A stretch of DNA of 64,000 nucleotides from Aquilaria yunnanensis. Its lineage: Eukaryota; Streptophyta; Magnoliopsida; Malvales; Thymelaeaceae. Where the stretch lies: assembly GCA_039654915.1 (NCBI GenBank), contig CM077594.1, positions 89,790,893 through 89,854,892 of the forward strand, written 5' to 3'. Of this stretch, positions 53,572 through 64,000 are shown piece by piece. How positions within the stretch are numbered: position 1 is the stretch's first letter; every line of letters starts with the position of its first letter. Under the pieces are notes generated by a model, which was not told the origin of the DNA, did no database searches, and saw only the letters and a list, made by a program, of their open reading frames with translations. Both the position numbers and the translations under genes were made by a program.

Positions 53572-54510
53572 TCATCCTAGGTCCATTATTAATGCTTGAC
53601 TTAGAAGGCGAGCAGTAACATTAATGTTTGACGTATTATCAAATAAAATACAAAACTCTTTATCAACACAATAATATTCATATAATGTTTCTAAGATACA
53701 ATTGTATATATGAAAACTTGTATGATTAGTTTCAATGACATAAATGACAAAATATGATTTCGAATGACCCAATCAGAATCAATCCAATGCACAGTTACGC
53801 AATAATATAATTGTCTTACAGGCAATGTCCACAAGTCAGAAGTAAAAGCAACACAATGATCTAAAGTAGAGAAACATGCTTGTAAATCTAATTTACCGGC
53901 TTCAAATATTTTAAAGCTCTTTTTCTAGCAGTTTTATTGGAGACTTTTTAAAATTGAGGATTTAATTGTGTTTGCATTCAAGATTTTAGATGCACATCTT
54001 TGATAGTTGAAAAAGGTTTTTAGTTGGCATCATCCAATTTAACATGTCTTCCCTATAAAATTGTTGGTTAAAACGGAAAATACCTAACTCATTGCTGGTG
54101 CTCCTGAGTTGTGTTTGCCCTACGGAACTTGTGGCCGCACCAGGAAGGAGATTGGCATGTTGATTTTCTATATGATGTTTAAGTGTTTTGGTGCCAAAAT
54201 TCTTCTTGTGCATAAGCTTTTCTCGCAATGTTTGCACTTTTCATACCTTGAGTCCCCATCCTAAACAATCTCAAAATGCTCCCAAACCCAAGCCATTAGT
54301 CTTAATGATTTACCTTGTTCTTATGTATCCTTGGCCTTGGAACCACTACTTGTCGGTGTTGGGTTAGTTGACGGGCCCTCGGCGGGCGTTGGCTCCACCT
54401 CCTTAACATTATCGTTGGATAATTGATTGTCGAGACCCAAATTGTAATTGCTCATGTCGATTTGGTTGTTGTCATGCAACTCCTCAATGTGGATGCCTTT
54501 ATCGGCCAAA
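53572..54510 (-). pseudogene. hAT-superfamily transposase, N-terminal part, broken
   Basis: The minus strand reads a Pro/Ser-rich N-terminus (MADKGIHIEELHDNNQ on), then a BED zinc-finger: WVWEHFEIV, C-K-H-C, FGTKTLKHHIENQH. Next come a linker and the start of the transposase core: LDHCVAFTSDLWT, YYCVTVHWIDSDW, HTSFHIYNCILETLYEYY and CILFDNTSNINVT. The region stops there without the C-terminal dimerisation (hATC) domain. Stops and frame changes between blocks make it inactive. An ATATTTATA box at 54746-54754 (TATAAATAT on this strand) may be the old promoter. Confidence 0.78.
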
Positions 54511-54871
54511 CATGATCAATGACAAAACAAGCCTCGGAGGCCCATGGTGCGAGATGATGAGGTCTTCGTAGACTTACCCTTTCCTCTTGAAGCTGTGAAT
54601 GAAAAAATAAAAGAAGTGATTCGAGAAAAATTAAGAGGAGATTAGTAAAAAACACTATTGAAAGTAGTACAAAATTGCTTCAGAGAATGTAGTAGAAGAA
54701 GAAAAGAAATTGAATTTTGGTGTGGATGGAATTGAATAGGCCTCCATATTTATAAGGGAGGGCAAAAATATGTTTGGACTAAAAGTCCTTAAATTCTAAT
54801 TGTTAGGGGGGTAAAAAATGGGAAAATGGGGTAAAAAGGTCATAAAGCTGTTGGGGGTACCATTGTTTTGA
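54511..54871. other. 5' region of the hAT remnant
   Basis: Contains the possible leader and TATA-like box of the hAT transposase (minus strand). No other feature seen. Confidence 0.3.
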
Positions 54872-55758
54872 GGCCGAAATGCATGATTAGCCCTCCAATT
54901 TGGCAAACTCACACGAGTTAGTCCTTTGTCTTTGACTCAATACGAGTTTGTCCTCTAACTTAGCAAATTAATCATTTTGGTCCCTCAACTTTGCTAAATT
55001 AAGCGAATTAGTCCTATGTGGGATAGAAAGCATCCACGTGACGTAAACGGCGTGTGTGCCGATTGTGAGGTAACGGCTTAGATGGCCGATTCCACCGCAG
55101 CTCGTTGGATTTTGAATCGACAATCACGGGCCCTGTTTCGTACTTGGCCACGAAAAGGTCTAAGAAGACTTCGACGGGAGAAGAGGTGACAGGAGACGAA
55201 CTGATGGGAGGAGGCGACGGAAGACGAACCCATGGGAGACGAAATCGATGAGAGAAAAGACTGAGGGGAGATGAGATCTCCAAGAGAGAAGGGCATCAAG
55301 AGCGTTGAAGACCTCCATGGAAGCGACGCTGAAGGGAGAAGAAATCGGGCAACGTCGAGAAAAGATCGAGCTACGTCGATGGGAGAAGAGATCGGGTGAC
55401 GCTGAGGGGAGATGAGATTGAGTGATGCTGACGGGAGAAGAAAGAGACCGGGCAACATCGACGGGAGAAGAGATCAGCTGACGCTGACAGGAGATGAGAT
55501 CGAGCGACGCCGACGAGAGAACAAATCAAGCGACGCCTGCAAAAAGATTGGGCGATGCAGATAGGGGAAGAGATCTGGTGGCTTCGGGAAAATATCACGC
55601 AGTGTTTGAGAGGGACTAACACCATTTGTCATTCCGTACACCGAGAGACTAACTCGCTCAATTTTTCAAAGTTGAAGGACTAAGTCGCACTGAGTTGAAG
55701 TTAAAGGACTAACTTGTGTGAGTTTGCCAAGTTGGAGAGCCAGCTATGCATTTCGGCC
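54872..55758. mobile_element. Non-autonomous Mutator-like element with about 130-bp inverted repeats
   Basis: Both ends start GGCCGAAATGCAT and continue with a shared series. It runs CTCCAA(T/C)TTGGCAAACT, CACAC(G/A)AGTTAGTCCTTT, ACTCA-TACGAGTTTGTCC/GTGCGACTTAGTCC and TCAACTTTG. Flanking 9-mers TTGTTTTGA (54863-54871) and TTGTTTTAA (55759-55767) differ at one base, the size expected for MULEs. The interior is a GC-rich minisatellite. Confidence 0.82.
55180..55600. repeat. GC-rich minisatellite inside the Mutator-like element
   Basis: Degenerate tandem units of the type GACGGGAGAAGAGATCGGG and GACGCTGAGGGGAGATGAGA repeat about a dozen times. Long Ser/Leu/Phe-rich frames on the minus strand (55014-55625) are by-products. 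Confidence 0.75.
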
Positions 55759-56159
55759 TTGTTTTAATTTCTTCAATTTTTAAAAAATTTGGAAAGTAGC
55801 CGTTTGAAGGAGCCTTGAGGCCTGGACCAGCTGAGCCCGAAGATTAACCAGTCCTGGTCTGAGCCAATGATGCGATCAGGGTCGGGTTGGGCCAATTTCA
55901 AATCTCCTCCTCTTTAAGGCTCATATTCGGCTAACATATAATACAATATATTTGAGCCTGTGCCAAATTTGATCCAAGCCAATCTGAGCCTGGGCCATCA
56001 CACCAACCCAAATATCACATCTAGTTGAGCAAGATGCAATCACTGTTTATGAACAATAAAAACAGCCGCTTTTAGAAGTAAGTAATAATTCACTGTAGAA
56101 TTGAAATTTTTTATTTACATTAAAGGGCGCGGTCAGGAATAATGTTCATGTAACTGTAA
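55759..56159. other. No gene recognised
   Basis: Spacer with no terminal repeats, domain or RNA signature. Confidence 0.4.
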
Positions 56160-56690
56160 ACGATGTCGTTTCCTCTGGTGTCTTGGTGTGATTCCTGCCT
56201 CGATTCCAAGTGGCGCCGTTCACTCTGCCGCACTGGTGTAACAGCTGTCTTCCTTGGTCCCATCGAAGAAAGCCTCGAATCCCTCTCTCGCTTCTGTGTC
56301 GCCGAGGCTCCAGTCCCCATCTCTTACTCCCAAACAGTTCAATATCAAATCGGCCACCATCCGCAGCTGTGGCTCTCAGTCAGAAGGCATGTTGCTGGGA
56401 TATAGCTCCCGTTACGCGATCTTCCGCATTCTCTGCCCACCAAAGTTTGCTCTTCAATTTAATCAGCGCCTAGAGGTGTGGAATGCAATTTCACTGTCGC
56501 CCCCGTTTCTTGCCGCTGTTGTAGTCGGCGCTCAATACTCAACCCACGCGGAGGACGTTTAGCAGAAGAGTATGCAGAAACCATGGTGACTTTCACGATG
56601 ATGAACAAGTATAGGCGATGGCGTCTCACGTTGCTGAGATGTCGTCGCTTTCTCCCAACTCAACTTTGATTCCATCCACCTTCCTCATGG
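56160..56690 (+). other. GC-rich, coding-like region of unknown origin
   Basis: Several overlapping plus frames of 63-102 codons and higher GC than the flanks suggest an old exon. It may be the upstream part of the carboxylesterase fragment that follows at 56804, but I cannot align it to that family with confidence. Confidence 0.3.
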
Positions 56691-56803
56691 TGAGGACTTC
56701 GGCATATCAATCGGTTTGTTTGACTCTGTAGGCCCTAAAAATTATGCTTGGCTCAAAATTTTGGAATGGATCGAATAGTTTAATTCATAAATTTGTTTCT
56801 ATG

Positions 56804-56899
56804 CGGTGTGATCTGAGCAAAGTGTTCTTCGCCGGAGATGGTGCCGGAGGGAACATCGCGCATCACATGGGTATGAGGATCGGAGCCGACTTCGTATAG
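56804..56899 (+). pseudogene. Carboxylesterase (CXE/GID1-type alpha/beta hydrolase) fragment
   Basis: One open stretch reads RCDLSKVFFAGDGAGGNIAH followed by HMGMRIGAD and a stop. Plant CXE enzymes have D-L-S/K-x-x-F-x-A-G-D-S-A-G-G-N-I-A-H-H here. The nucleophilic Ser is Gly in this copy (GDGAGG). The oxyanion-hole motif HGGG and the later catalytic Asp and His are not found. A dead fragment. Confidence 0.7.
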
Positions 56900-56952
56900 A
56901 CCAGCAATTGATGCTACGGTTGATATAGTAGAAAACAGTGGTAGCCTGTTCA

Positions 56953-57668
56953 CAGAGGCGTATCTATTAAGGGGTGGAGGGGGCAGCCCCTAAAACTTTA
57001 AAAAAATTTATTGGTATTTGGATATGTGATAAAATTGTAGAAAAATTAAAGTTAGGTATCTATATGTAAGTTTTATAATTAATAAGGGGCTCTAGTATAT
57101 TTTATCTATTTAAGGTCTCAGTCATTTTCTTATTGAATAAATTACGTGATAGTCCTTACTCTTTAATTATTATTTTTTTAGTCCCTATACTATTAAACAT
57201 TTTGTTTTGGTTCCAAACATATTAAAAACATTTTGTTTTAGTCCTAAATTTATAAAAAGTGTTTCATTTTGGTTTCATTGCATGAAATTTATTAACTAAA
57301 AGTATTTGTCTGATAACAACTTTTTAGATCATAATTTGGACTATATGGTAAGTGCTATAAATAAATTTAATTTGTATAATATTTTTTTATAATTAATAGA
57401 AAATTCAAATAACTATTTTTAATCTATAAATTGAACTTAATTATTATAAATTTTTGAATTCAATGTATCTATATATGTAAACTGTCTAATGAATTTTGAG
57501 TTGTAAACTTTTGAAATAAACTTAGTTATTATACACTTTCAAATTTTATATGTCTATATATAATATTATTTAGTATTTTCTATTAGTGATTGTAAATTTA
57601 TACATGTTAATAACCTGTTTCACATCACACCCCCGCCCCCCCAAGTGGAATTTCTGGCTACGCCCCTG
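56953..57668. mobile_element. hAT MITE with a perfect 8-bp target duplication
   Basis: Left end CAGAGGCGTATCTATTA; inverted right end CAGGGGCGTAGCCAGAAA. The inverted right end continues into GGGGGGGCGGGG opposite the left end's GGGGTGGAGGGGGC. The octamer CCTGTTCA is exact on both sides (56945-56952, 57669-57676). 716 bp, AT-rich interior, no transposase. It separates the carboxylesterase and copine-like fragments. Confidence 0.9.
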
Positions 57669-57794
57669 CCTGTTCATGTGTTGCTTATTATCACAGATAG
57701 CCAGGTAGAATTCGAAGCTCTTTAATCTTTTCTCTATCTACCAATTATAATATATCTGATTCGGTGCTTCATAGTTTTTTTAAATTTGGAATTG

Positions 57795-58300
57795 AGCACA
57801 CAGAGTAAAGAACCAAGCCAACAAGAGAAGGCAAGAATCCAGTCAATTGTCAATGCAAGGTCAGATTTATTGTATAATATGGATCATCCATTATAGTGTC
57901 CAGTTGTTTACCGTTGCTTGAGCTTTGGCAACTGCTATGTTAAGCTACATTTTTTTTCCCAGTTCATTCCCTCAATTGTTCTTGATGGTGTTGGTGATTG
58001 ACCATGGGAAGGCATGAAGCAATTCGATGATATGATTCTTGCAAGAGACTTCGACAACTTTCAAGTTCGCCCTGAGAAACTCAAACAAAAAATGCCACAC
58101 CACACCATGTAATTCTGAGATTCTTTAACTCTGTATACGTTGTCCATTGGGTTCAGTTTGTTAACATCACTGAGATAATGTTAAAGCAGGTGTCTGAATC
58201 TGGGAAGGGAACAACATTTGCATTCACTGCCCTTAATGAAGATCCCGTTCCAGTATAAAGAATCTATTGAGCTTGCATTACTTGGGTGCAGCTTTTCTCT
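57795..58300 (+). pseudogene. Copine/RGLG-type E3 ubiquitin ligase fragment
   Basis: Three blocks in order. EPSQQEKARIQSIVNA is near 57810-57860. Near 57963-58074 is FIPSIVLDGVGD, a stop, PWEGMKQFDDMILARDFDNF. From 58157 come FVNITEIMLKQVSESGKGTT, FAFTALNEDPVPV, a stop and YKESIELALLG. RGLG proteins carry a copine/vWA domain with S-I-V-L-V-G-V-G-D-G-P-W, F-D-D, R-x-F-D-N-F-Q-F-V-N-F-T and E-I-P-x-Q-Y-K. They are plasma-membrane and nuclear E3 ligases with a C-terminal RING. Two premature stops and the lack of RING and most of the vWA domain mark this as a pseudogene. Confidence 0.75.
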
Positions 58301-59129
58301 TTAAAGAAAGACATGTTTCAAGTCATTCTCTAGATGCTTTGCTGTTCCCCATTTTCATTTCTTGCGTTCAAATAACAGACATTGGAAAGGTACACCAAAG
58401 AAAATGGTGCTTTGCTAGAGTGTACAGTAAGCACGGTGCCTTCACCGAAACTGAGCAGTGACCAAAACCAGGTGTCACTGCATATTGGCACATGTACACA
58501 TACATATAAATAGGTAGCCTCTAGGTTTAGAAGTTTGTTCTTTTAAGTGTTGCTCTTCTCCTTAATGCAGGGTGCCCAATCTGTCTGATCAATGGGAAGA
58601 ACTTGGCCTTAATAAGGCTGTGGGCATATGATGAGTCTGTATTTTGCTTCATTTAGTCAAAGATTTCAAATAAATGGTTTCTTGATGAGAATTATGGATT
58701 TCAAATTTAGACTTCTACAGAATGCGGATCAAGAGTTTCAAACTGTCCTCTGTGCCGTTAAACAGTAACCAGTCGTCTCAGGTTGTACACTTGAGTAACC
58801 AAATACATTCTCGGAGGCTGAAGTTCATGGTGTTTCTTGGCCCCCAGGTCAATAAGAGACAATAGGGCCTTTGTCTGTTTGGTTTGAAATGAAACCAAAT
58901 GTGCGTGAAATGTTATGTCTCCTAATCTCACACATGAAATTACTAGTACCATATATTAAGGAGCACTGTTCATGAAAAAGTAACGTCTTGCCTTTTGTTT
59001 TTTGTTTTTTTGGCTTTTCTCCTGTTTATGGTTAGACTTATATTTCGGTCCTAAGGTATGTTATTTCTAAACTTTTGGTTCTCAAACTCTTCCATATGAT
59101 GATCGGATCCCTAGTATGGATCATTGTTG
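58301..59129. other. No gene recognised
   Basis: Downstream of the copine-like fragment. Possible remnants of its 3' part near 58370-58460 are not assignable. Otherwise AT-rich. Confidence 0.35.
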
Positions 59130-59540
59130 TAGAGATGTCAACATGCTTGGTTTGAGCTTTCCTATGAGTAATTGAGTTTAGTAGTACCTGCATCTACGGA
59201 TACTACTTGCCAACTTATTCAAGACATATGTTTAATTTTTTGAATTTCTTTCTTATGTTTTTATGCTTATTTTTCCAAAGAACGTGTATATTTACAATTT
59301 GTAACTAAAATAATAAAAACTCAAGTAATATATGGTAATTTATGTTATTATAATTTTATTTTAAAGTAAAATCATATTTTAAATATAAATATTAATTTGG
59401 GAGTGATACAGGTACGATCATATATGATTAGTTAAACATGTACCCTCATCATGGCTATACGAGTAGGAACAGGCTCAGGGTTGAGCGGCCAAGTTTAGGA
59501 GGGTGGGGTATGTAGTGTATTTGTTAATATTATTGCACTA
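59130..59540. mobile_element. hAT-type non-autonomous element, second copy
   Basis: Starts TAGAGATGTCAACATGC and runs collinear with the split copy at 39746-42863. Shared parts are CCTATGAGTAATT, ACTACTTGCC-A, ACATATGTTTAATTTTTT, AAAATCATATTTTAAATATA, ATTAATTTGG, GATTAGTTAAAC, TACCCT-ATGGCT and AGTTTAGGAGGGTGGGG. The right terminal repeat has decayed (GTTAATATTATTGCACTA). The left-end motif is widespread among plant hAT MITEs. Confidence 0.65.
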
Positions 59541-60445
59541 TGGTGGCTGAAACTCAGGTCCTGATCATTAGATGGAGTTTAGTGACTAAAGAGCATAAAT
59601 AATAGGCTTAAGAATTGAATGAGGAATTTGACCATTCATCAGGAAAAAAAAAACTCTAAAAACAAACTTTGAGTATGAAACTTTTACGCGCTGCAATGCG
59701 TGGGGATTCGCAAACCTAGTATTAGTATCAAATTGGATAGTAAACATTAATAGCATATTCGATTGCAACCATGAACTTCAACGGCAAATTTGATAATTGT
59801 TCCACAAGCAAACAAAAACTTGTCAGACACCCGGGGTTGAAACAGACTCAATTAGACCATTACTTTACCTCGTTAGCTGCTGAGCTTGGGTCGGGGTTCA
59901 TCCGCCTTCTTGACTTTGAACTAGGTTAATACTTTTAGACTTACATATAAAGCAATCAAATTTTAGGTGACATAACTTCATAATATTCTTGATTCTTATT
60001 CTTTACATGTTGTTCAAGGGAAGTGGCATAGCCTAACTTAGAGGAAAACCATCTTCCTAAACTTTGTAGAATTCCTTTCCTGAAGTAAAATTGTTTGGAA
60101 GCTTTTTTATTTTAATAAATGACTTCTTTAAGTCGTAAAAACTACGGTGATGTAAACAAAGTACTTTATATTAAACTTGAAACTAAAATCATGTGTTCCA
60201 TACCAAAAATTTGAATGAGCTTAAATTACGTGAAAAAGCTAATATAAAATCTCAAGTCTATAATATGTCTATAATACGTATATAAAATTGGGCATCATCT
60301 ATAATAAATTTAGAAGTAATTTCGCATTTGTAATAAGTTTACCCTTGAGTGACTCTTGTAAATGATAAAATATTTAAATTTCACGTTACATTTTGCCCAA
60401 AAGGGGAAGTTTCTAGCCATAGATCTTTTCATTAGTTCTTTTATT
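59541..60445. other. No gene recognised
   Basis: AT-rich with small chance frames. No terminal repeats seen. Confidence 0.4.
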
Positions 60446-61759
60446 ATGCACCTATGTCTAATTAGACATAGTAACCCATCCCTTAATCTTCTATAAATAA
60501 GGCATAAATTATTAAAACAATTGACAAAAATACCCTTAGTTAAAATATTCTTCTCCACAAAAAAACCCTAGCTTGCTGCTGCTGCCGGTGCCGGCGCCGG
60601 TGCTGCTGCCGAACTGTCATACATCATGATCTCGCAGTATACGTCATATGTCATATTCGAAAAAATGAAAAGTGTCTGAATGGATGACGAAAAGTGTCTA
60701 AAAAAATATTTGGAAGTGTCTGACCAATACGTAGATAATTTACTCTCTTTAAAAATAACTAATTAAAATAATAAAAAAGTGTCTGAATGAATGTGTAAAA
60801 GTGTCTAAAGAAATATTTAGAAGTGTCTGACCAATACGTAGACAATTTATTCTTTTCAAAAATAATTAATTGAAACAATAAAAAGTGTCTAACAAAATGT
60901 GTAAAAGTGTCTAAAAAAAAGTGACAAAATGTCTAAAGCGTGTCTCTAAAAAAAGTGTCTAAAAAAAAGGGACAAAATGTCAATTTACTCCCAGCTTTGC
61001 CTCTGCTCCGATTGCTCCGATCCTGGCTCATCGCATAGTCGCCGTGGCGTTGTCGTCATCGAGTCGTCGGATATCAGGCTTGTTGCGTCGTTGGTGCATT
61101 CATGTCGCTCAATTGAATTGCGTCTTCGTCTTCGTCTTCAGGAGATCGCAAAAGCTTCATCTTCTCCGGCCATCGCTGGTGCCTCCAATGTCTGCCATCA
61201 CCCTGCAGAAGCCGCCAGATCTAAGTATTTGTTGCTATGGCGGAGCCGAAGGAAGGGAATCGACTGTGATCTAAGAATCGGAGGCGGCACCGAGGCGAGG
61301 CGAGGCGAGGCGAAGAGAGGCAAAGTCAGGCGCGACGAGAGGCAGAGAACAGGGATCCGATCGGACGATCGGTGAAGCGAACCGCGCGACGATTTGAGGA
61401 GGCGAGTCTCAGGCGAGTGTGGAGAGGAAGCGACGAGGCGAAACGGCGAGGTGCGGGGCGAGGCAAAGCCAGGCACGATGCGAGGCGGCGCTGATCCGAC
61501 GCGAGGCGCTGATCCGAGGCAAAGCCAGGCGGCGCTGATCCGACGCGAGGCGAAGCCAGGCGCGACGAGAGGCCAGGCGCGATTTGATCGGAGCAGAGAG
61601 TGCGGCGACGCGATTCGATCACCGGCAATTTGTCTGGAACGAAGAGCGGCGGTGGTCGGCGCCGGCGGGGATGAGAAAGAGAAAACGACTGGTTAAGGAA
61701 GAAAATTTTGGGGGCAAAATAGTAAAATCATTCCTATGTCTAATTAGACATATGTGCAT
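60446..61759. mobile_element. TIR element with a 20-bp palindrome at each end
   Basis: Left end ATGCACCTATGTCTAATTAG; inverted right end ATGCACATATGTCTAATTAG, both continuing ACATAG. Each end therefore contains a palindrome, perfect on the left (CTATGTCTAATTAGACATAG, 60452-60471). The interior has AGTGTCT tandem repeats (60670-60970), then a GC-rich block (60980-61690) with GAGGCGA repeats and open frames on both strands that look incidental. No target duplication was found, so superfamily is open; the layout resembles the Mutator-like elements in this window. Confidence 0.55.
60670..60970. repeat. AGTGTCT tandem repeat, higher-order unit 109 bp
   Basis: The phrase TGACCAATACGTAGA occurs at 60721 and 60830 (offset 109). 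AGTGTCT(A/G)A occurs a dozen times between 60670 and 60965, becoming a simple AAAAGTGTCTAAAA repeat at the right. Confidence 0.8.
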
Positions 61760-61992
61760 GATATCCATGGTATCTTTTCATATATAAATCTATGCATATA
61801 TATATTGTTATTTTCAGAGGGAAAATTCGTAGACATACTAGAAATGAGGGGATTTTTTTTTCAAGTCTTTTATAATATGGAGGGCGACTATTTTTAGGTC
61901 TTTAAGAATAAACAGAGTAAAAGTTTTGCCATCAATTTGAACTTCTAGAAAGTTGGTAACTTTCAGTATGTATATTCTCCATTAACAATGTT

Positions 61993-62640
61993 ATGAAGGA
62001 TTTAAATGTTGAAGCTTTCCCTTTATATAAAATCTTGCCTAAGCGTCAAAATTCAACTTCATTGAGTTTGGGGGAAGCTCAAGACCATTATTTAGAAATT
62101 GTTGGAGGGATCTTCATCAACCCTCAAATTAGCAATATCTTTTATCTAAATGGTGGGAGAGATATAAAATTGAAAAACTTGCATTCTGGAGGTTAGTTAT
62201 TAGATCCATTTACGGGGAAAACAGGGGCTTGGGGTCAGGTTCGAAGAATTCAACTTGGGGAACAATTGCAAGTATTGGGGAGAATTTAGTAGCCAGAGGA
62301 GTAAACTTAGAGGATAGTTTGAATTGGTCAGTTGGGAATGGAGAATCTATTAAATTTTGGCATGACAAGTGGATAGGGAGTAAACTTAGAAGATTGATAC
62401 TTTTGGCTCCTTCTGTGAGAATGTTCTGGAAAGTGTCGTGGATCACATTTTTCTGAAATGAAAAATTGCGGACAAGCTTTGGAGTTCCATATGTATTTGG
62501 TGGTTAGGTCAACTCAGGAATTTGGATCAACTTTGGCAGCTATTCTTGGTTACGCCATTCTCTATAGGATCTTAAGATACAACAAAAACAAAGTCTTGGG
62601 ATGGGGCAGAAACGGTTTCGGACAAATTTTTACGGGTCGG
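61993..62640 (+). mobile_element. LINE fragment (C-terminal region), degenerate
   Basis: The plus strand reads WGTIASIGENLVARGVNLED, then SLNWSVGNGESIKFWHDKWI. The latter is the characteristic W-x-V-G-N-G-x-S-I-x-F-W-x-D-x-W-I segment between the RT and zinc-finger of plant LINEs. Stops surround it. Opposite orientation to the other two LINE remnants. Confidence 0.7.
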
Positions 62641-64000
62641 GTCGGGACGCGGGTCATTGGTTTAATCTAATATTTACAAATTTGCCACCCTAGAACAAAA
62701 GCGTCCTGTTCCCCTCCCCAACCTGGAAAATTATCTCGCGTCCGCCATCGACGCTGCCATCGTTGCTGTGCCGCCATGCCAACGACGCTCTAATCTCGGT
62801 CTCCCGTCGCAAGTCCTTCCGTCCGCCGGTTGCAATATGCGCTGACATCGCCGTTCCACTCACCGACGATGAGATCTCAACCGAGTTCTCTGCTTTCAAG
62901 CTCCACTTTCATTTTTCAGTCTCCTGCTCGCTAGCATCGATATCGTCAACATTTTGCCTGTGGTCGTGCATCTCTCAGGTGAAAAACCCTAGCGATTGCT
63001 CCTCCTTTCTTGCTTCTTGTTTCAATTATTTGTACTCTTGTCTTTGTGCGTCATCGGATCCAAACCCTCGCTTTTGCTTTACTGGTTATATATTCTGATT
63101 CTCTCTAGCTCCTTCAAATTGCATCTATTTAGCCCATTTAGGTGGCTAATCTGAGCGAAGAGACCTTGTTGATGAGTAACCATGTTTTGCATTCGGATTT
63201 GTCCTAGTTTTGTTGGCTCAGTTCTAGTTTTATTTAGACTCGTAGATTGTTTTAAATTTCATGTTTATGAAGCCAACAAGCATGTCTGTGATGGAGTTAA
63301 GAAATCGAGTTCTGAGATTGTATTGGAGAGTCAGTTGTATGGATGATTCATTCTTGTCATGCTTCCTGCTGAAACTTTGTTTAGAACGCCAATGTTGGTC
63401 TCAGTATCTTTAGCTAGATTCTGTGAGTAGAAAAAAATCTCTGTAGAAAAGCATATCTCTTGTATTAATGGTCATTTTTATTCCAACGATGTCTTTCTTG
63501 ACAATGGTCTGCAAATAACGTAGCCCACCAATGTAAAAATGATGAAATCAGTATATGCTGGAAATAATTTTCTGGTAGAAAAATTGGTCTTTTTGGTTCA
63601 TACCGAAAAAATGATCTATTTGGTTACCGGAAAAGAATAAAAGATTTTCTGTCCACACAAATGTTGTTCCATGACAAGATTCTTGTATGTAATGCCAGTT
63701 TTGGCTAGAAAATTAACGCACATCTGTTGTGTTTTTAAACAGTTATCCATTAGAAACAAAAGTGAGGCAGATACTATCCCATCTGTGCTTTGGTGCTTTC
63801 ATTACGCTGTTTTATTTCTGATTTTTTCAAGAATTGCCAGCAGAAAGAGTAATTTCTTGTTTGGGACTCCCATACCCTTGAACCTTCTATCAGAATATGG
63901 TATCCAGTCTTTTGGAGAAAGAATTCTGATATCCAAGTTTATCTGTCATTCCTTTGAGAATGTTGGACTGACCCCTTCCACATGAACTTTTGCTCAATTA
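62641..64000. other. No confirmed gene; possible 5' end of a gene running off the window
   Basis: 62700-63000 is GC-richer and CT-rich, with a 111-codon open frame (62763-63098, +) and a possible donor GGTGAAAA at 62980. This composition is seen at plant gene starts. The following 1 kb is AT-rich like an intron. No domain is recognisable. Confidence 0.3.

Noticed and set aside
55014..55625. Overlapping 84-126 codon frames on the minus strand
   Set aside because: They are translations of a minisatellite inside a transposon; composition follows the repeat unit.
60977..61696. Several 67-132 codon frames on both strands
   Set aside because: GC-rich GAGGCGA repeat tract inside a TIR element; no start context, splice signals or domains.

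Overview
The window is nuclear DNA from a flowering plant, almost certainly a eudicot. The evidence is spliced plant genes with AT-rich introns, plant-specific families (BPM-type MATH-BTB protein, TDY-class MAP kinase, CC-NB-LRR remnant) and a dense layer of plant transposable elements. I cannot name the species. Only two genes look intact. They are convergent: a four-exon MATH-BTB gene (16398-19231, +; 408 codons) and a ten-exon TDY-type MAP kinase most like MPK16 (20345-25604, -; 558 codons). Their stop codons lie about 1.1 kb apart. I joined the exons by hand and both models close in frame with GT-AG introns, apart from one acceptor choice at the last MAPK intron.

Layout. 1-102: right end of a CACTA transposon. 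2890-4095: Mutator-like element. 5540-7870: decayed LINE (-). 8560-11963: gag fragment, primer-binding site and one 2.4-kb LTR of a truncated LTR retrotransposon (-). 12910-13060: tRNA-derived SINE-like unit. 13240-14720: second LINE remnant (-). 14787-15820: Mutator-like element just upstream of the MATH-BTB promoter. 16398-25604: the genic island, with a Stowaway-like MITE in a MAPK intron. 26990-28290: AT-rich tandem repeats carrying a second copy of that MITE. 28526-39333: full-length but dead Ty3/gypsy element with about 1.49-kb LTRs and an extra ORF after integrase. 39746-42863: three-level nested insertion, with a Stowaway-like MITE inside a CACTA inside a hAT-type MITE. 42893-44035: inverted-repeat element. 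45535-51221: Pack-CACTA carrying intact exons 1-7 of VAC14 plus a HIRA exon. 51240-52921: truncated NLR pseudogene against the Pack-CACTA edge. 53572-54510: hAT transposase remnant. 54872-55758: Mutator-like element. 56804-58300: carboxylesterase and copine/RGLG gene fragments separated by a hAT MITE with a perfect 8-bp target duplication. 59130-59540: second copy of the hAT-type MITE family. 60446-61759: palindrome-ended element. 62000-62640: third LINE remnant (+).

How the parts relate. The two real genes encode a CUL3 substrate adaptor and a signalling kinase. Nothing in the sequence links them beyond convergence. The rest is a record of repeated transposition. Target-site duplications readable by eye support many boundaries: GGA and GTT for two CACTAs, CCTGTTCA for a hAT MITE, near-identical 9-mers for three Mutator-like elements, and TA for the Stowaway-like MITEs. 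I found no new gene system. The most notable object is the Pack-CACTA with fragments of two unrelated endomembrane and chromatin genes. The nested insertion at 39.7-42.9 kb can be read as an order of events.
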